From Fibrobacteraceae bacterium (GTDB lineage Bacteria; Fibrobacterota; Fibrobacteria; Fibrobacterales; Fibrobacteraceae): a stretch of DNA of 7,673 nt. Numbering within the stretch: position 1 is the first letter of the stretch; every line of letters starts with the position of its first letter. Below the pieces are notes generated by a model that was not told the origin of the DNA, ran no database searches, and was given only the letters and a program-made list of their open reading frames with translations. This document shows, piece after piece, positions 1 to 6,323 of this stretch. The stretch covers positions 1-7,673 of the forward strand of contig JALNVO010000132.1 of the NCBI GenBank assembly GCA_023231365.1, given 5' to 3'. A program made the position numbers and the translations under genes.

Positions 1-362
1 GTCCCGTTAAAATCGCTACAAGAAAGAGAATCTCCTTGAACCTGATTTCCATTCAAATTGTAGGTAGTACTATTTACCCACTGAGCAGGATAATAAGTTC
101 CCGTACTATTGAACTGGAAAGATGAGCCCTGTGCAGAAGTGGCGGCATCAAACTCATACCACCCCGAAGTTCCGATAGTACCCGCAACAAACTGTCCACC
201 ACCCATTAAATATGCAGTAGTCCAAGATGATGGGGCTTGGAAGTAGATGGTCCCTTCGCAACTCAAAGCAAACGCTTTTCCTTGCAAAAGAAAAAAGGCA
301 GCCAGCATAAACACAAACACGGCCAGCAAAGAACGTTTTGTCACTACAATTTTTTCTCTCAT
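1..362 (-). CDS. Secreted protein of unknown function, N-terminal part (runs off left edge)
   Basis: An uninterrupted frame of 120 codons starts with ATG at 362 and is still open at base 1. The start is supported by GGAG at 370-373, seven bases upstream. The N-terminus is a clear Sec signal peptide: a basic stretch (residues 1-11, MREKIVVTKRS), a hydrophobic core (12-26) and a likely cleavage site after KAFA (residue 32). The mature part is rich in Ser, Thr, Gly, Asn and aromatics and begins with LSCEGTIYFQAP followed by SSW and TAYL. This layout resembles the first module of Fibrobacter secreted proteins, including fibro-slime proteins, and small carbohydrate-binding beta-sandwich modules; that is a resemblance, not a proven match. 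Cysteines occur near residue 35 and near the end of the visible part, both as LSC, so a disulfide or repeated module is possible. No lipobox is seen. It is divergent from the FHA-GGDEF gene across a 217-bp gap. The catalytic or binding role cannot be read from this fragment. Confidence 0.8.
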   Translation of the reverse strand, partial: MREKIVVTKRSLLAVFVFMLAAFFLLQGKAFALSCEGTIYFQAPSSWTTAYLMGGGQFVAGTIGTSGWYEFDAATSAQGSSFQFNSTGTYYPAQWVNSTTYNLNGNQVQGDSLSCSDFNG

Positions 363-369
363 AGTATTT

Positions 370-373
370 CTCC
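370..373 (-). promoter_or_regulatory. Ribosome binding site of the secreted-protein gene
   Basis: On the minus strand GGAG is followed by seven bases (AAATACT) and then ATG at 362. This fixes the start of the partial secreted-protein gene. The divergent gap 363-579 is AT-rich with poly-T and poly-A runs around 455-485, and must hold the promoters of both divergent genes, but I could not pick a convincing -35/-10 pair for either. Confidence 0.6.
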
Positions 374-579
374 AGAGCCACGATAAAAACCATCCAAAAC
401 AACACCACGGCACACCTATACCTAGGATGCCCATCACCACGGGTTGAAAATTATGCTTTTTCTTTAAAAAAAGCTAGTTTTTTCTTTGAAGTTTAAAGAA
501 TTTCGTTTACTTGTGACAACGGACGTTTGTTTTTTGCGTTTTTTCTGCCAAAGAAGACGAATTTTGCCCCGGAGCCCCG

Positions 580-1485
580 ATGCTTGACATAGAAAAAACC
601 ATTGCAACTCAAGGAAACACTCTGCAGATGCCTTCTACATCGCCAAGGCCTCACCTAGTAGTGCTATACCCGCAAGCATCTTTCAAGCAAATCCCGCTTA
701 CCCAAGGAATCACTATTATTGGACGCGGGCTCGATGCAGACATTCGCCTGGATGATGATATGATTTCGCGCAAGCACTGCGAAATTTTCTGGGACGGGAA
801 CAAAGTGACCATCCGCGACCTGGACTCAACCAACGGGACTTTTATCGATGGAATAGCCCTCACCAAAAAACCGAAGTCCATCGATTCGGAAAATCGGCTA
901 CAAATAGGCAAAATGGTTCTTAAAATAGACTTCAAAGATCCGAGCGAAGAAGCTTTTGACAAGGCTCTATTTGAAGCAGCCACTACGGATCCGCTCACCC
1001 GGATTTCCAACCGGCGCACTTTTATGGATCGTTCCCTTGGCGCACTCGCCAATTCCCGCCGTAAGGATATGTACGCACACATCATTATGTGCGATATAGA
1101 TCATTTTAAAAAAGTGAACGATACTTGGGGTCACCAAGCGGGTGATATGATTTTAAAAGGTGTGGCCCAGCTCCTTTCCCAAGGAAAACGGGAAAGCGAC
1201 CTTTTTGCAAGGTATGGCGGAGAAGAATTCGTGTTCCTCCTCACCGAAATCACCAAGGCAGATGCCGTGAAAAGTGCAGAACGCCTACGCGTAGCAATCG
1301 AAAAACACGCGTTTTCATTCAACGACAAATCCATACCCGTTACACTTTCGCTCGGCGTTGCAAGCCACAAGGGGAAGGATATCCCCACCATCGAAGCCCT
1401 TATTTCCGAAGCGGATAAGAACCTCTACTTTGCCAAAGATCACGGCAGAAACCAAGTTGCATCCGAAAAAACGCTAAAGAAGTAA
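580..1485 (+). CDS. FHA-GGDEF diguanylate cyclase
   Basis: A 301-residue cytoplasmic signalling protein predicted to make cyclic di-GMP from two GTP. An FHA domain (about residues 25-117) carries the phosphothreonine-reading residues: GR at 49, SRKH at 63-66 and STNGT at 83-87. A GGDEF domain follows (about 136-296), beginning with the usual DPLTxxxNRR. The active-site motif is GGEEF (213-217); D172 and E215 match the metal ligands of PleD. N180 and D189 match the guanine-binding pair, so canonical c-di-GMP is expected rather than the hybrid cGAMP type, which has Ser at the second position. RESD (204-207) lies five residues before GGEEF and is an intact product-inhibition I-site. There is no membrane segment or receiver domain, so input probably comes through binding of a phosphothreonine peptide by FHA. 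ATG at 580 is preceded by GGAG at 571-574. No terminator is visible downstream; the nuclease gene starts 243 bp later. Confidence 0.93.
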   Translation: MLDIEKTIATQGNTLQMPSTSPRPHLVVLYPQASFKQIPLTQGITIIGRGLDADIRLDDDMISRKHCEIFWDGNKVTIRDLDSTNGTFIDGIALTKKPKSIDSENRLQIGKMVLKIDFKDPSEEAFDKALFEAATTDPLTRISNRRTFMDRSLGALANSRRKDMYAHIIMCDIDHFKKVNDTWGHQAGDMILKGVAQLLSQGKRESDLFARYGGEEFVFLLTEITKADAVKSAERLRVAIEKHAFSFNDKSIPVTLSLGVASHKGKDIPTIEALISEADKNLYFAKDHGRNQVASEKTLKK

Positions 1486-1728
1486 AAACGGAAAAATTTT
1501 CTCAGAAGCCTTCCCATTTGATGGAGTCGCCGAGTACGCCCGACGAAGGAATTATTCCAAAGATATTCTGCAAAAGGCTTCGATATATAAAAGAAATCCC
1601 AAGCCTACAGTCCAAAAGTCGGAGAGCCTTAACTATCTTAAAAAAGTTGTTTTCCCGCAATTTTTTCTCCCTATTCTTGTTTCAAACGTCTTTAAACGAA
1701 AAACACCTTTTTTTCCTTAAGGATTCCT

Positions 1729-2760
1729 ATGAAACAAAAGCCAGAAGAAAACTTCAAAATTCCAGAACTTCTCCGCGGGAAAACCTTTCTCGACCCCACT
1801 TACGATGCGGCTTTCCAAGAACTTTTCTCAGACAAACGCACGCTTATCCATTTTCTAAATGGAATTCTCCACTTAGATACAGCCCACACCATATTAAACC
1901 TCGAATACAGAAACCCAGGGATCTCAATCGCATTTCCCTACCCGAAAACAGTTCGCTTTGATATTCGCGCTATCACAGCCGAAGGCAAAGAACTCGATAT
2001 TGAAATGCAAAGACATTTCCATTCCGATTTTAACGACCGCGCTATACTTTATTCGGCTATGCTAACCGTAGGTGCCAAGATAGATCTTGACAGAAAAGTA
2101 CTAGAAATGCCCGAAGAAGAAAAAGTCGGCAGATACGAAATACCTCAGGTCATCTCAATATGGATTTGCAAATTCTGTAGAGAAGATTTCAAAAATTTTC
2201 GTGAGGAATGGGCGCTTTATAAAAAGTCAGATATAGGCAACGCAAACGCCCGCCCCGTATCCGACAAAATAGAGTATATTTTCATAGAACTACCAAAATT
2301 CGAAAAGAAAATCGAAGAGCTGGAAAACGATGAAGATCGATGGCTATTTCTCCTCAAAAATATGGGAGGGGAAGAAGATCGCCCAGATTTTAGCGACAAA
2401 ATTCTCGATTCCGCATACGAACGGCTAAGGATAAAAGACTCCAACCCGGAACTCATTGAAAGGCAGGTAAACGATATGGTAACAGAAGCAGAAATTGAAA
2501 CCCGAATCCAAGATGGATTGCGCGATGGAAGAAAAGTTGGATTAGAACAAGGATTGAAAGAAGGCAAAGAAATTGGTTTACAGCAAGGCAGAGAACTCGG
2601 TTTGCAACAAGGCAAAGAGCTCGGTTTGCAACAAGGCAAACAACAAGGAATAAAGCAAGCTAAGCTCGAAATGGCAAAGGCTCTAAAAAAGCAGGGAGTC
2701 TCTATAGCCATCATTAAAAGCACCTCCGGATTCAGTGAAAACGAAATCCGCAAACTCTAA
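1729..2760 (+). CDS. Rpn family PD-(D/E)XK nuclease (recombination-promoting nuclease / putative transposase)
   Basis: A 343-residue protein of the Rpn/YhgA-like family, metal-dependent DNA endonucleases related to 'PD-(D/E)XK nuclease family transposases'; E. coli members are linked to RecA-independent recombination and phage defence. The N-terminus has the family opening (RGKTFLDPTYDAAFQELF, residues 16-33). The core carries RFD with D78, then LDIEMQ with E92 and Q94, matching the D...ExQ form of the PD-(D/E)XK active site, followed by RAILYSAML (104-112). Residues about 185-245 are charged and helical. The C-terminus (about 263-320) is a run of Gly/Gln/Lys octapeptides, followed by a short helical end. 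Length is slightly above the roughly 300 residues usual for the family. ATG at 1729 has AAGGA at 1719-1723. The active site looks intact. It stands alone, with a strong terminator 25 bp after the stop. Family assignment is strong; DNA target and physiological role are unknown. Confidence 0.9.
   Translation: MKQKPEENFKIPELLRGKTFLDPTYDAAFQELFSDKRTLIHFLNGILHLDTAHTILNLEYRNPGISIAFPYPKTVRFDIRAITAEGKELDIEMQRHFHSDFNDRAILYSAMLTVGAKIDLDRKVLEMPEEEKVGRYEIPQVISIWICKFCREDFKNFREEWALYKKSDIGNANARPVSDKIEYIFIELPKFEKKIEELENDEDRWLFLLKNMGGEEDRPDFSDKILDSAYERLRIKDSNPELIERQVNDMVTEAEIETRIQDGLRDGRKVGLEQGLKEGKEIGLQQGRELGLQQGKELGLQQGKQQGIKQAKLEMAKALKKQGVSIAIIKSTSGFSENEIRKL
2515..2670 (+). repeat. 24-bp tandem repeats encoding G-L-x-x-G octapeptides in the Rpn gene
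   Basis: Imperfect 24-bp units lie in frame inside the nuclease gene: 2515-2538, a half unit 2539-2550, then 2551-2574, 2575-2598, 2599-2622, 2623-2646 and a degenerate unit 2647-2670. They encode GLRDGRKV, GLEQ, GLKEGKEI, GLQQGREL, GLQQGKEL, GLQQGKQQ and GIKQAKLE. The copies at 2593-2616 and 2617-2640 differ at one base (GAA versus GAG), so this is a recent duplication and a likely site of slippage in multiples of 24 bp, which would keep the frame. Confidence 0.85.
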
Positions 2761-2785
2761 TTACACTGCTTTTTCAACTAAACAC

Positions 2786-2808
2786 GCAGCCGACTTTGGC
2801 TGCTTTTT
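2786..2808 (+). terminator. Rho-independent terminator after the Rpn gene
   Basis: A perfect GC-rich stem, GCAGCC (2786-2791) with GGCTGC (2798-2803), closes a six-base loop and runs straight into five T residues (2804-2808). It starts 25 bp after the nuclease stop codon and ends 17 bp before the ATG of the transporter. It therefore separates the two transcripts and argues against the in-frame TTG at 2796, inside the loop, as a transporter start. Confidence 0.85.
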
Positions 2809-2825
2809 GTATCTTTGCCCGCAAA

Positions 2826-4196
2826 ATGACTGCTGAAATACAATCCAAAAAATTAAATGCCATCGGCACAGACAGCATCCCCCGCTTAATTCTTGCATTT
2901 TCCGTTCCGGCCATCGTAAGCATGGTTGTTGAGTCACTCTACAATGTAGTGGATAGATATTTCGTTGGCGCAGGCGTTGGATATCTGGGCATAGCGGGTA
3001 TTACTTTATGCTTTCCCATTAGCCTTTTCATTATGGCTCTTTCTATGATCGTCGGCGTGGGCGGCAATACACTTTTTGCAATCCGCCTTGGTCAAAAAAA
3101 ATATGGACAAGCCGGAATTATTTTGAACAATTCCTTTGCTCTTTTAATTATTATGGCGCTCATTTCCCTCACCTTGGGCGAAATCTTTATGGAACCCCTA
3201 CTCCGCTCCTTTGGCGCTAGCGAAGAAACGCTTCCCTATGCGACTACCTATATGCGGATTATCCTCTTCGGTGCCGTATTCCAGACGGTAACACCCGGAA
3301 TGAACAATTTTATCCGCTCTATGGGGCACCCCAAAACGGCGATGTTCCGAAACTTAATCGGTGCAGGACTCAATACTTTTTTCGATTGGCTTTTCATTAT
3401 GCATTTTAAATGGGGTATTGCAGGTGCCGCTTGGGCCACAGTACTTGCGCAGTGTGTTGCGAGCATTTTCGTGATGCAGTTTTTTGTCAAAAAATCTACG
3501 CCGATCAAACTCTCTTGGCGACTAATGAAACTCCAATTTCCCTATGTGCGCCGCATCTATATTATGGGACTTCCGCCAAGTGTAATGCAAATTTGCAATA
3601 GCCTTATGAACGTGATCTTAAACCGGAGCCTAGCGCATTATGGAAATCTTTCCCAGTACAGCGGGGACATGGCCGTATCCGCATTCGGCATCATCAACGG
3701 AATTGCAATGCTCATGGTAATGCCCGTGATGGGATTCGTGCAAGGCGGGCAACCTATTATTGGATACAATTACGGAGCTAAAGCTTACCCTCGGGTTAAA
3801 AAAACGCTCAAGTATATGCTGTATTTTTCCATCGGGTTTATGTCCGCCGCTTGGCTTTTAGTACAACTTAAAGCAGAATGGTTGGTGAGTTTTTTTGCAG
3901 CGAATAACGCACAGCTCATTGAACTTGCAGGACATTCTATGCGCACATTTCTCTTTGGGCTGCCAATGATTGCCTGCGGAATGGTATGCGGAAATTTTTT
4001 TCAAGGCACGGGCAAACCCGCGCGGGCAATGTTCTTGAATATGAGCCGCCAGCTAATCGTGCTCATTCCGTTTCTCCTCATCCTTCCACTTTTTTTAGGA
4101 CTCAAGGGCGTGTTTATGGCTGCACCTATTTCCGATACAATTTCGGCTCTTCTCGCTATTTTCCTTTTGAAACCCGAACTAAAAAAAATGCGGTAA
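2826..4196 (+). CDS. MATE family multidrug/solute efflux transporter
   Basis: A 456-residue inner-membrane protein of the multidrug and toxic compound extrusion family, which exports organic cations or metabolites in exchange for Na+ or H+. About twelve hydrophobic segments alternate with short loops in two halves, the normal length and plan for the family. Early markers are LAFSVPAIVSMVVESLYNVVD, where the family usually has 'P...S..E.LY...D', and VGGNTLFAIRLGQ. The seventh to eighth segment region has QGGQPIIGYNYGA, the signature of the MepA-like branch, matched by NFFQGTGKPARA in the last third. I chose ATG at 2826 (MTAEIQSKK): the frame extends to a TTG at 2796, but that codon lies inside the terminator. 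No Shine-Dalgarno sequence precedes the ATG. The radical SAM gene follows 18 bp after the stop and is probably cotranscribed. The exported compound is unknown. Confidence 0.92.
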   Translation: MTAEIQSKKLNAIGTDSIPRLILAFSVPAIVSMVVESLYNVVDRYFVGAGVGYLGIAGITLCFPISLFIMALSMIVGVGGNTLFAIRLGQKKYGQAGIILNNSFALLIIMALISLTLGEIFMEPLLRSFGASEETLPYATTYMRIILFGAVFQTVTPGMNNFIRSMGHPKTAMFRNLIGAGLNTFFDWLFIMHFKWGIAGAAWATVLAQCVASIFVMQFFVKKSTPIKLSWRLMKLQFPYVRRIYIMGLPPSVMQICNSLMNVILNRSLAHYGNLSQYSGDMAVSAFGIINGIAMLMVMPVMGFVQGGQPIIGYNYGAKAYPRVKKTLKYMLYFSIGFMSAAWLLVQLKAEWLVSFFAANNAQLIELAGHSMRTFLFGLPMIACGMVCGNFFQGTGKPARAMFLNMSRQLIVLIPFLLILPLFLGLKGVFMAAPISDTISALLAIFLLKPELKKMR

Positions 4197-4214
4197 TCCG
4201 AACTGGGCGGAATT

Positions 4215-5081
4215 TTGAAGTACGCATACGTCGAAATAACCGAAAAATGCAACTTGAATTGTCCCTTTTGTCCAAGTGCTCAGATTAAAGGCGCACGCGG
4301 AGAAATGCAAGAGGATCTTTTCACAGCCGTACTCGATAATTTAAAAGAAAACGTTCAAGAGCTTTTTTTCCATGTACTGGGAGAGCCCCTACTCCACCCA
4401 AAATTGGCGGAATTTCTCGCCCTTGCCGGTTCGCGAAATTTTAAAGTGAACCTGACGACAAATGGGCTCCTCATCGCGGAAAAAGGTCCAATAATACTTA
4501 CGTCTCCTTTTGTGCGGCAAGTGAATTTTTCAACGCATGCGCTCGCCTACTTAGACGCGGAATTCGCTGGAAACAGTCTCTCACAAATTTTCGCCTTTGC
4601 AGACAAAGTCAAAGAAGTGAGACCCGATCTATACATCAATTTCAGATTATGGAACGAAAAATCCGATAGCATATCAGAAACCTGGAACGTCTCTATGTTA
4701 AAAGAGCTTTCCGAGCATTACGGAGTTGACGTTTCTCTAGAAGATTTCAAAGTACGCCATAAAAGCATTCCACTCCAAGGACGAATTTATCTGCACCGCG
4801 ATTCTAGATTTGATTGGCCGGGCACAAAAGAAGAACAGGTCCGCGAATGCGGAACGTGCCATGCACTGATTGACCAATGCGCCATTCTTTGCGATGGTCG
4901 CATCGTTCCATGCTGTTTGGACTATGCGGGGAAAATGACGCTCGGCAAAATACCTGAAGATTCTTTTGAATCCATTATGAGAAACTCAAAAACCAATGCG
5001 ATGCGAAATGGATTTGCAAACAATGTGTTGATCGAAGAATTCTGCAAAAAATGTTCCTTTTCCAAAAGGTTTCCCGTATAA
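4215..5081 (+). CDS. Radical SAM/SPASM domain protein
   Basis: A 288-residue iron-sulfur enzyme. The N-terminal radical SAM barrel opens with YVEITEKCNLNCPFC; C12, C16 and C19 form the CxxxCxxC motif for the 4Fe-4S cluster that splits S-adenosylmethionine, and LGEP (55-58) is the usual SAM-binding 'GE' motif. The C-terminal part (about 212-282) is a SPASM-type region with cysteines at 212, 215, 222, 226, 233, 234, 277 and 280, including DGRIVPCC and the closing FCKKCSF, which should carry one or two auxiliary clusters. Such proteins modify peptides, proteins or small molecules under anoxic conditions; the substrate is not evident and no precursor-peptide gene is visible nearby. The start is TTG at 4215, with a weak GGGCGG four to five bases upstream. 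The only other upstream in-frame candidates before the stop at 4194 are ATT and CTG, and the family normally begins right before this IYVEIT-like strand. It follows the MATE gene by 18 bp. Confidence 0.88.
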   Translation: MKYAYVEITEKCNLNCPFCPSAQIKGARGEMQEDLFTAVLDNLKENVQELFFHVLGEPLLHPKLAEFLALAGSRNFKVNLTTNGLLIAEKGPIILTSPFVRQVNFSTHALAYLDAEFAGNSLSQIFAFADKVKEVRPDLYINFRLWNEKSDSISETWNVSMLKELSEHYGVDVSLEDFKVRHKSIPLQGRIYLHRDSRFDWPGTKEEQVRECGTCHALIDQCAILCDGRIVPCCLDYAGKMTLGKIPEDSFESIMRNSKTNAMRNGFANNVLIEEFCKKCSFSKRFPV

Positions 5082-5334
5082 TGCCAAATTGCAGGCGCAA
5101 TACTCACCAAAATAGACTCCATTTCAATGCACTACAAAGGAACAAAACAATTCAAAATGTACAAGCAAAACGACCTTTGCACCTAATAAGCGGATAGTAT
5201 TCATGCATCTGTACATAGAAACCCATTCTTTAATGTCCAATCAAGTCTAGAACTTTTAATACCTGAAAAAGGCATCTGAGATTAAAAAAATAAACAACGC
5301 AACAGTAAAAAGCACCAATAATTAATCGGTAAAA
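5082..5334. other. Intergenic region without a recognisable gene
   Basis: This AT-rich 253-bp stretch separates the radical SAM gene from the methyltransferase gene. I find no terminator, RNA gene or credible small gene; the longest possible peptides are under 30 codons and lack ribosome binding sites. It contains two copies of the palindromic core TGTACA, arranged as ATGTACA (5157-5163) and TGTACAT (5210-5216), whose meaning is unknown. The last 60 bases (5275-5334) are strongly A/T-rich and probably hold the promoter of the downstream gene. Confidence 0.5.
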
Positions 5335-6012
5335 ATGACAGGCAACTCCAAAGAAGTCGAAAGCGATCAAAGCAGCATTCACAAAGACTTAGAAAAACTG
5401 GTGCTCCGCTACTTAGAAACAGAATATATGCGGCCAATTGCTGAGCATACGCAGAAGGCTTTTGAGAACGCCGCAGAATTCATTTCCCATTGGAATACAT
5501 CCATTGTGCTCGATTCCGGCTGCGGCACAGGCGATAGCACGCTCATTCTCTCTCAAAAATTTCCAGAAAGTCCTGTCATTGGAATTGACAAATCCGAAGT
5601 GCGCCTAGCAAAAGTTTCTAAAAAAAACGCGGAACTTCCAGAAAACGTATTCTTTGTGCGGGCAGAGCTCTTGGACTTTTGGCGGCTCGCTTTCAACGCA
5701 AAATGGAGCATAAAATTTCATGCGCTCTATTATCCCAATCCGTGGCCCAAAAGTTCCGAACTCCGTTACCGCTTTCATGCCCAACCTATTTTCCCCTTGT
5801 TTTTAAAGCTTTCTCCTGCACTTGAAATGCGCACCAACTGGAAAATTTATGCAGAAGAATTCGCCTTTGCCGCAAAGATTGTATTCTCCCGCTTGGGTAT
5901 TAATGCAAAAGTCAAACTTGATGAGTTTATCCCTTTGAAAACAGAAACAACTTTTGAAAAAAAGTTTGTCGAAAGCGGACATAAATTGTGGAAAGTCTGC
6001 GCCTCTTTTTAA
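5335..6012 (+). CDS. TrmB-like SAM-dependent methyltransferase (tRNA m7G46 methyltransferase relative)
   Basis: A 225-residue class I methyltransferase. The SAM-binding motif is LDSGCGTGDS (59-68), followed by VIGIDKSEVRL (81-91) with the ribose-binding acidic residue. YPNPWPK (133-139) corresponds to the FPDPWPK hallmark of TrmB, and RTNWKIYAEEF (166-176) and TTFEKKFVESG (205-215) correspond to the conserved TrmB TDW..Y and T.FE...G segments. TrmB makes N7-methylguanosine at position 46 of tRNA. Two family-critical features differ: the Asp of PDPWPK is Asn, and the following basic KRRHxKRR stretch is SSELRYRFH. From memory, a separate group of TrmB-like proteins in Gram-negative bacteria shares YPNPWPK and LExRxNWxxYxEE, so this is probably a paralogue and not a mutated trmB; its substrate may differ. 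ATG at 5335 is the first start after an in-frame stop at 5323; no clear Shine-Dalgarno is present. Confidence 0.82.
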   Translation: MTGNSKEVESDQSSIHKDLEKLVLRYLETEYMRPIAEHTQKAFENAAEFISHWNTSIVLDSGCGTGDSTLILSQKFPESPVIGIDKSEVRLAKVSKKNAELPENVFFVRAELLDFWRLAFNAKWSIKFHALYYPNPWPKSSELRYRFHAQPIFPLFLKLSPALEMRTNWKIYAEEFAFAAKIVFSRLGINAKVKLDEFIPLKTETTFEKKFVESGHKLWKVCASF

Positions 6013-6229
6013 TGAGTTATAAATACAATATAAGCTTCTGGAACACGGCGAACTTTCAATCTTAGAAAAACGGAACTATAATGTTTCTACCATCCTTGTC
6101 CTTCCAATTGCAATTCTAACACATAAAATAATTAAAAGAAATCTATTCTGATAAAGGCTTCAATAAATACATACAGCCCTGAAATTCAGTTTCAAACAGG
6201 CGTTATCAGAAGATCTTCTTGTAAACTTA
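6013..6229. other. Intergenic region beside the decayed insertion sequence
   Basis: This AT-rich stretch follows the methyltransferase stop. No coding frame, RNA gene or GC-rich terminator was found. It contains a TATAAT at 6077-6082 without a matching -35 or a downstream plus-strand gene, and a perfect 12-bp palindrome AGAAGATCTTCT at 6208-6219, close to the hairpins of the IS200 remnant. Confidence 0.4.
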
Positions 6230-6248
6230 CCACCCTTAAAAGGGGCGG
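6230..6248. repeat. IS-end stem-loop 2
   Basis: CCACCCTT (6230-6237) pairs with AGGGGCGG (6241-6248) over a three-base AAA loop with one A-C mismatch and one G-T wobble. It follows stem-loop 1 by six bases. Two consecutive hairpins after tnpA fit a right end, but a relic of another structured RNA is also possible. Confidence 0.45.
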
Positions 6249-6254
6249 CGTGAA

Positions 6255-6284
6255 TAGGCCCCTAGCCACTACAGGAGGGGGCTA
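6255..6284. repeat. IS-end stem-loop 1
   Basis: TAGGCCCCT (6255-6263) pairs with AGGGGGCTA (6276-6284) with a single G-G mismatch around a 12-base loop. It lies 40 bp beyond the tnpA stop in the tnpA direction, where IS200/IS605 elements carry the right-end imperfect hairpin recognised by TnpA. Confidence 0.55.
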
Positions 6285-6323
6285 TCTAAATCAAGACTTG
6301 CCAAACAGATTTTCCTGGTTGTC

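Noticed and set aside
1518..1961. 147-codon plus-strand frame between the cyclase and nuclease genes
   Set aside because: It overlaps the N-terminal third of the nuclease gene out of frame, has no ribosome binding site, and its product looks like a shadow of that gene (Arg/Ser/Pro-rich).
2551..2646. Short direct repeats considered as a CRISPR-like array
   Set aside because: The repeats are contiguous with no spacers and are codon-phased within a coding region.
2217..2753. 178-codon minus-strand frame opposite the nuclease gene
   Set aside because: Its Cys-Cys-Lys-Pro-Ser repeats are just the antisense reading of the 24-bp repeats; no ribosome binding site.
4922..5122. 66-codon minus-strand frame over the end of the radical SAM gene
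   Set aside because: It is antisense to the conserved SPASM cysteines and has no ribosome binding site or family resemblance.
5127..5186. Tiny peptide frames downstream of the radical SAM gene as RiPP precursor candidates
   Set aside because: The longest (MHYKGTKQFKMYKQNDLCT) lacks a ribosome binding site and any leader/core pattern.
6077..6082. Perfect TATAAT box
   Set aside because: No acceptable -35 hexamer at the right distance and no plus-strand gene downstream; AT-rich chance match.
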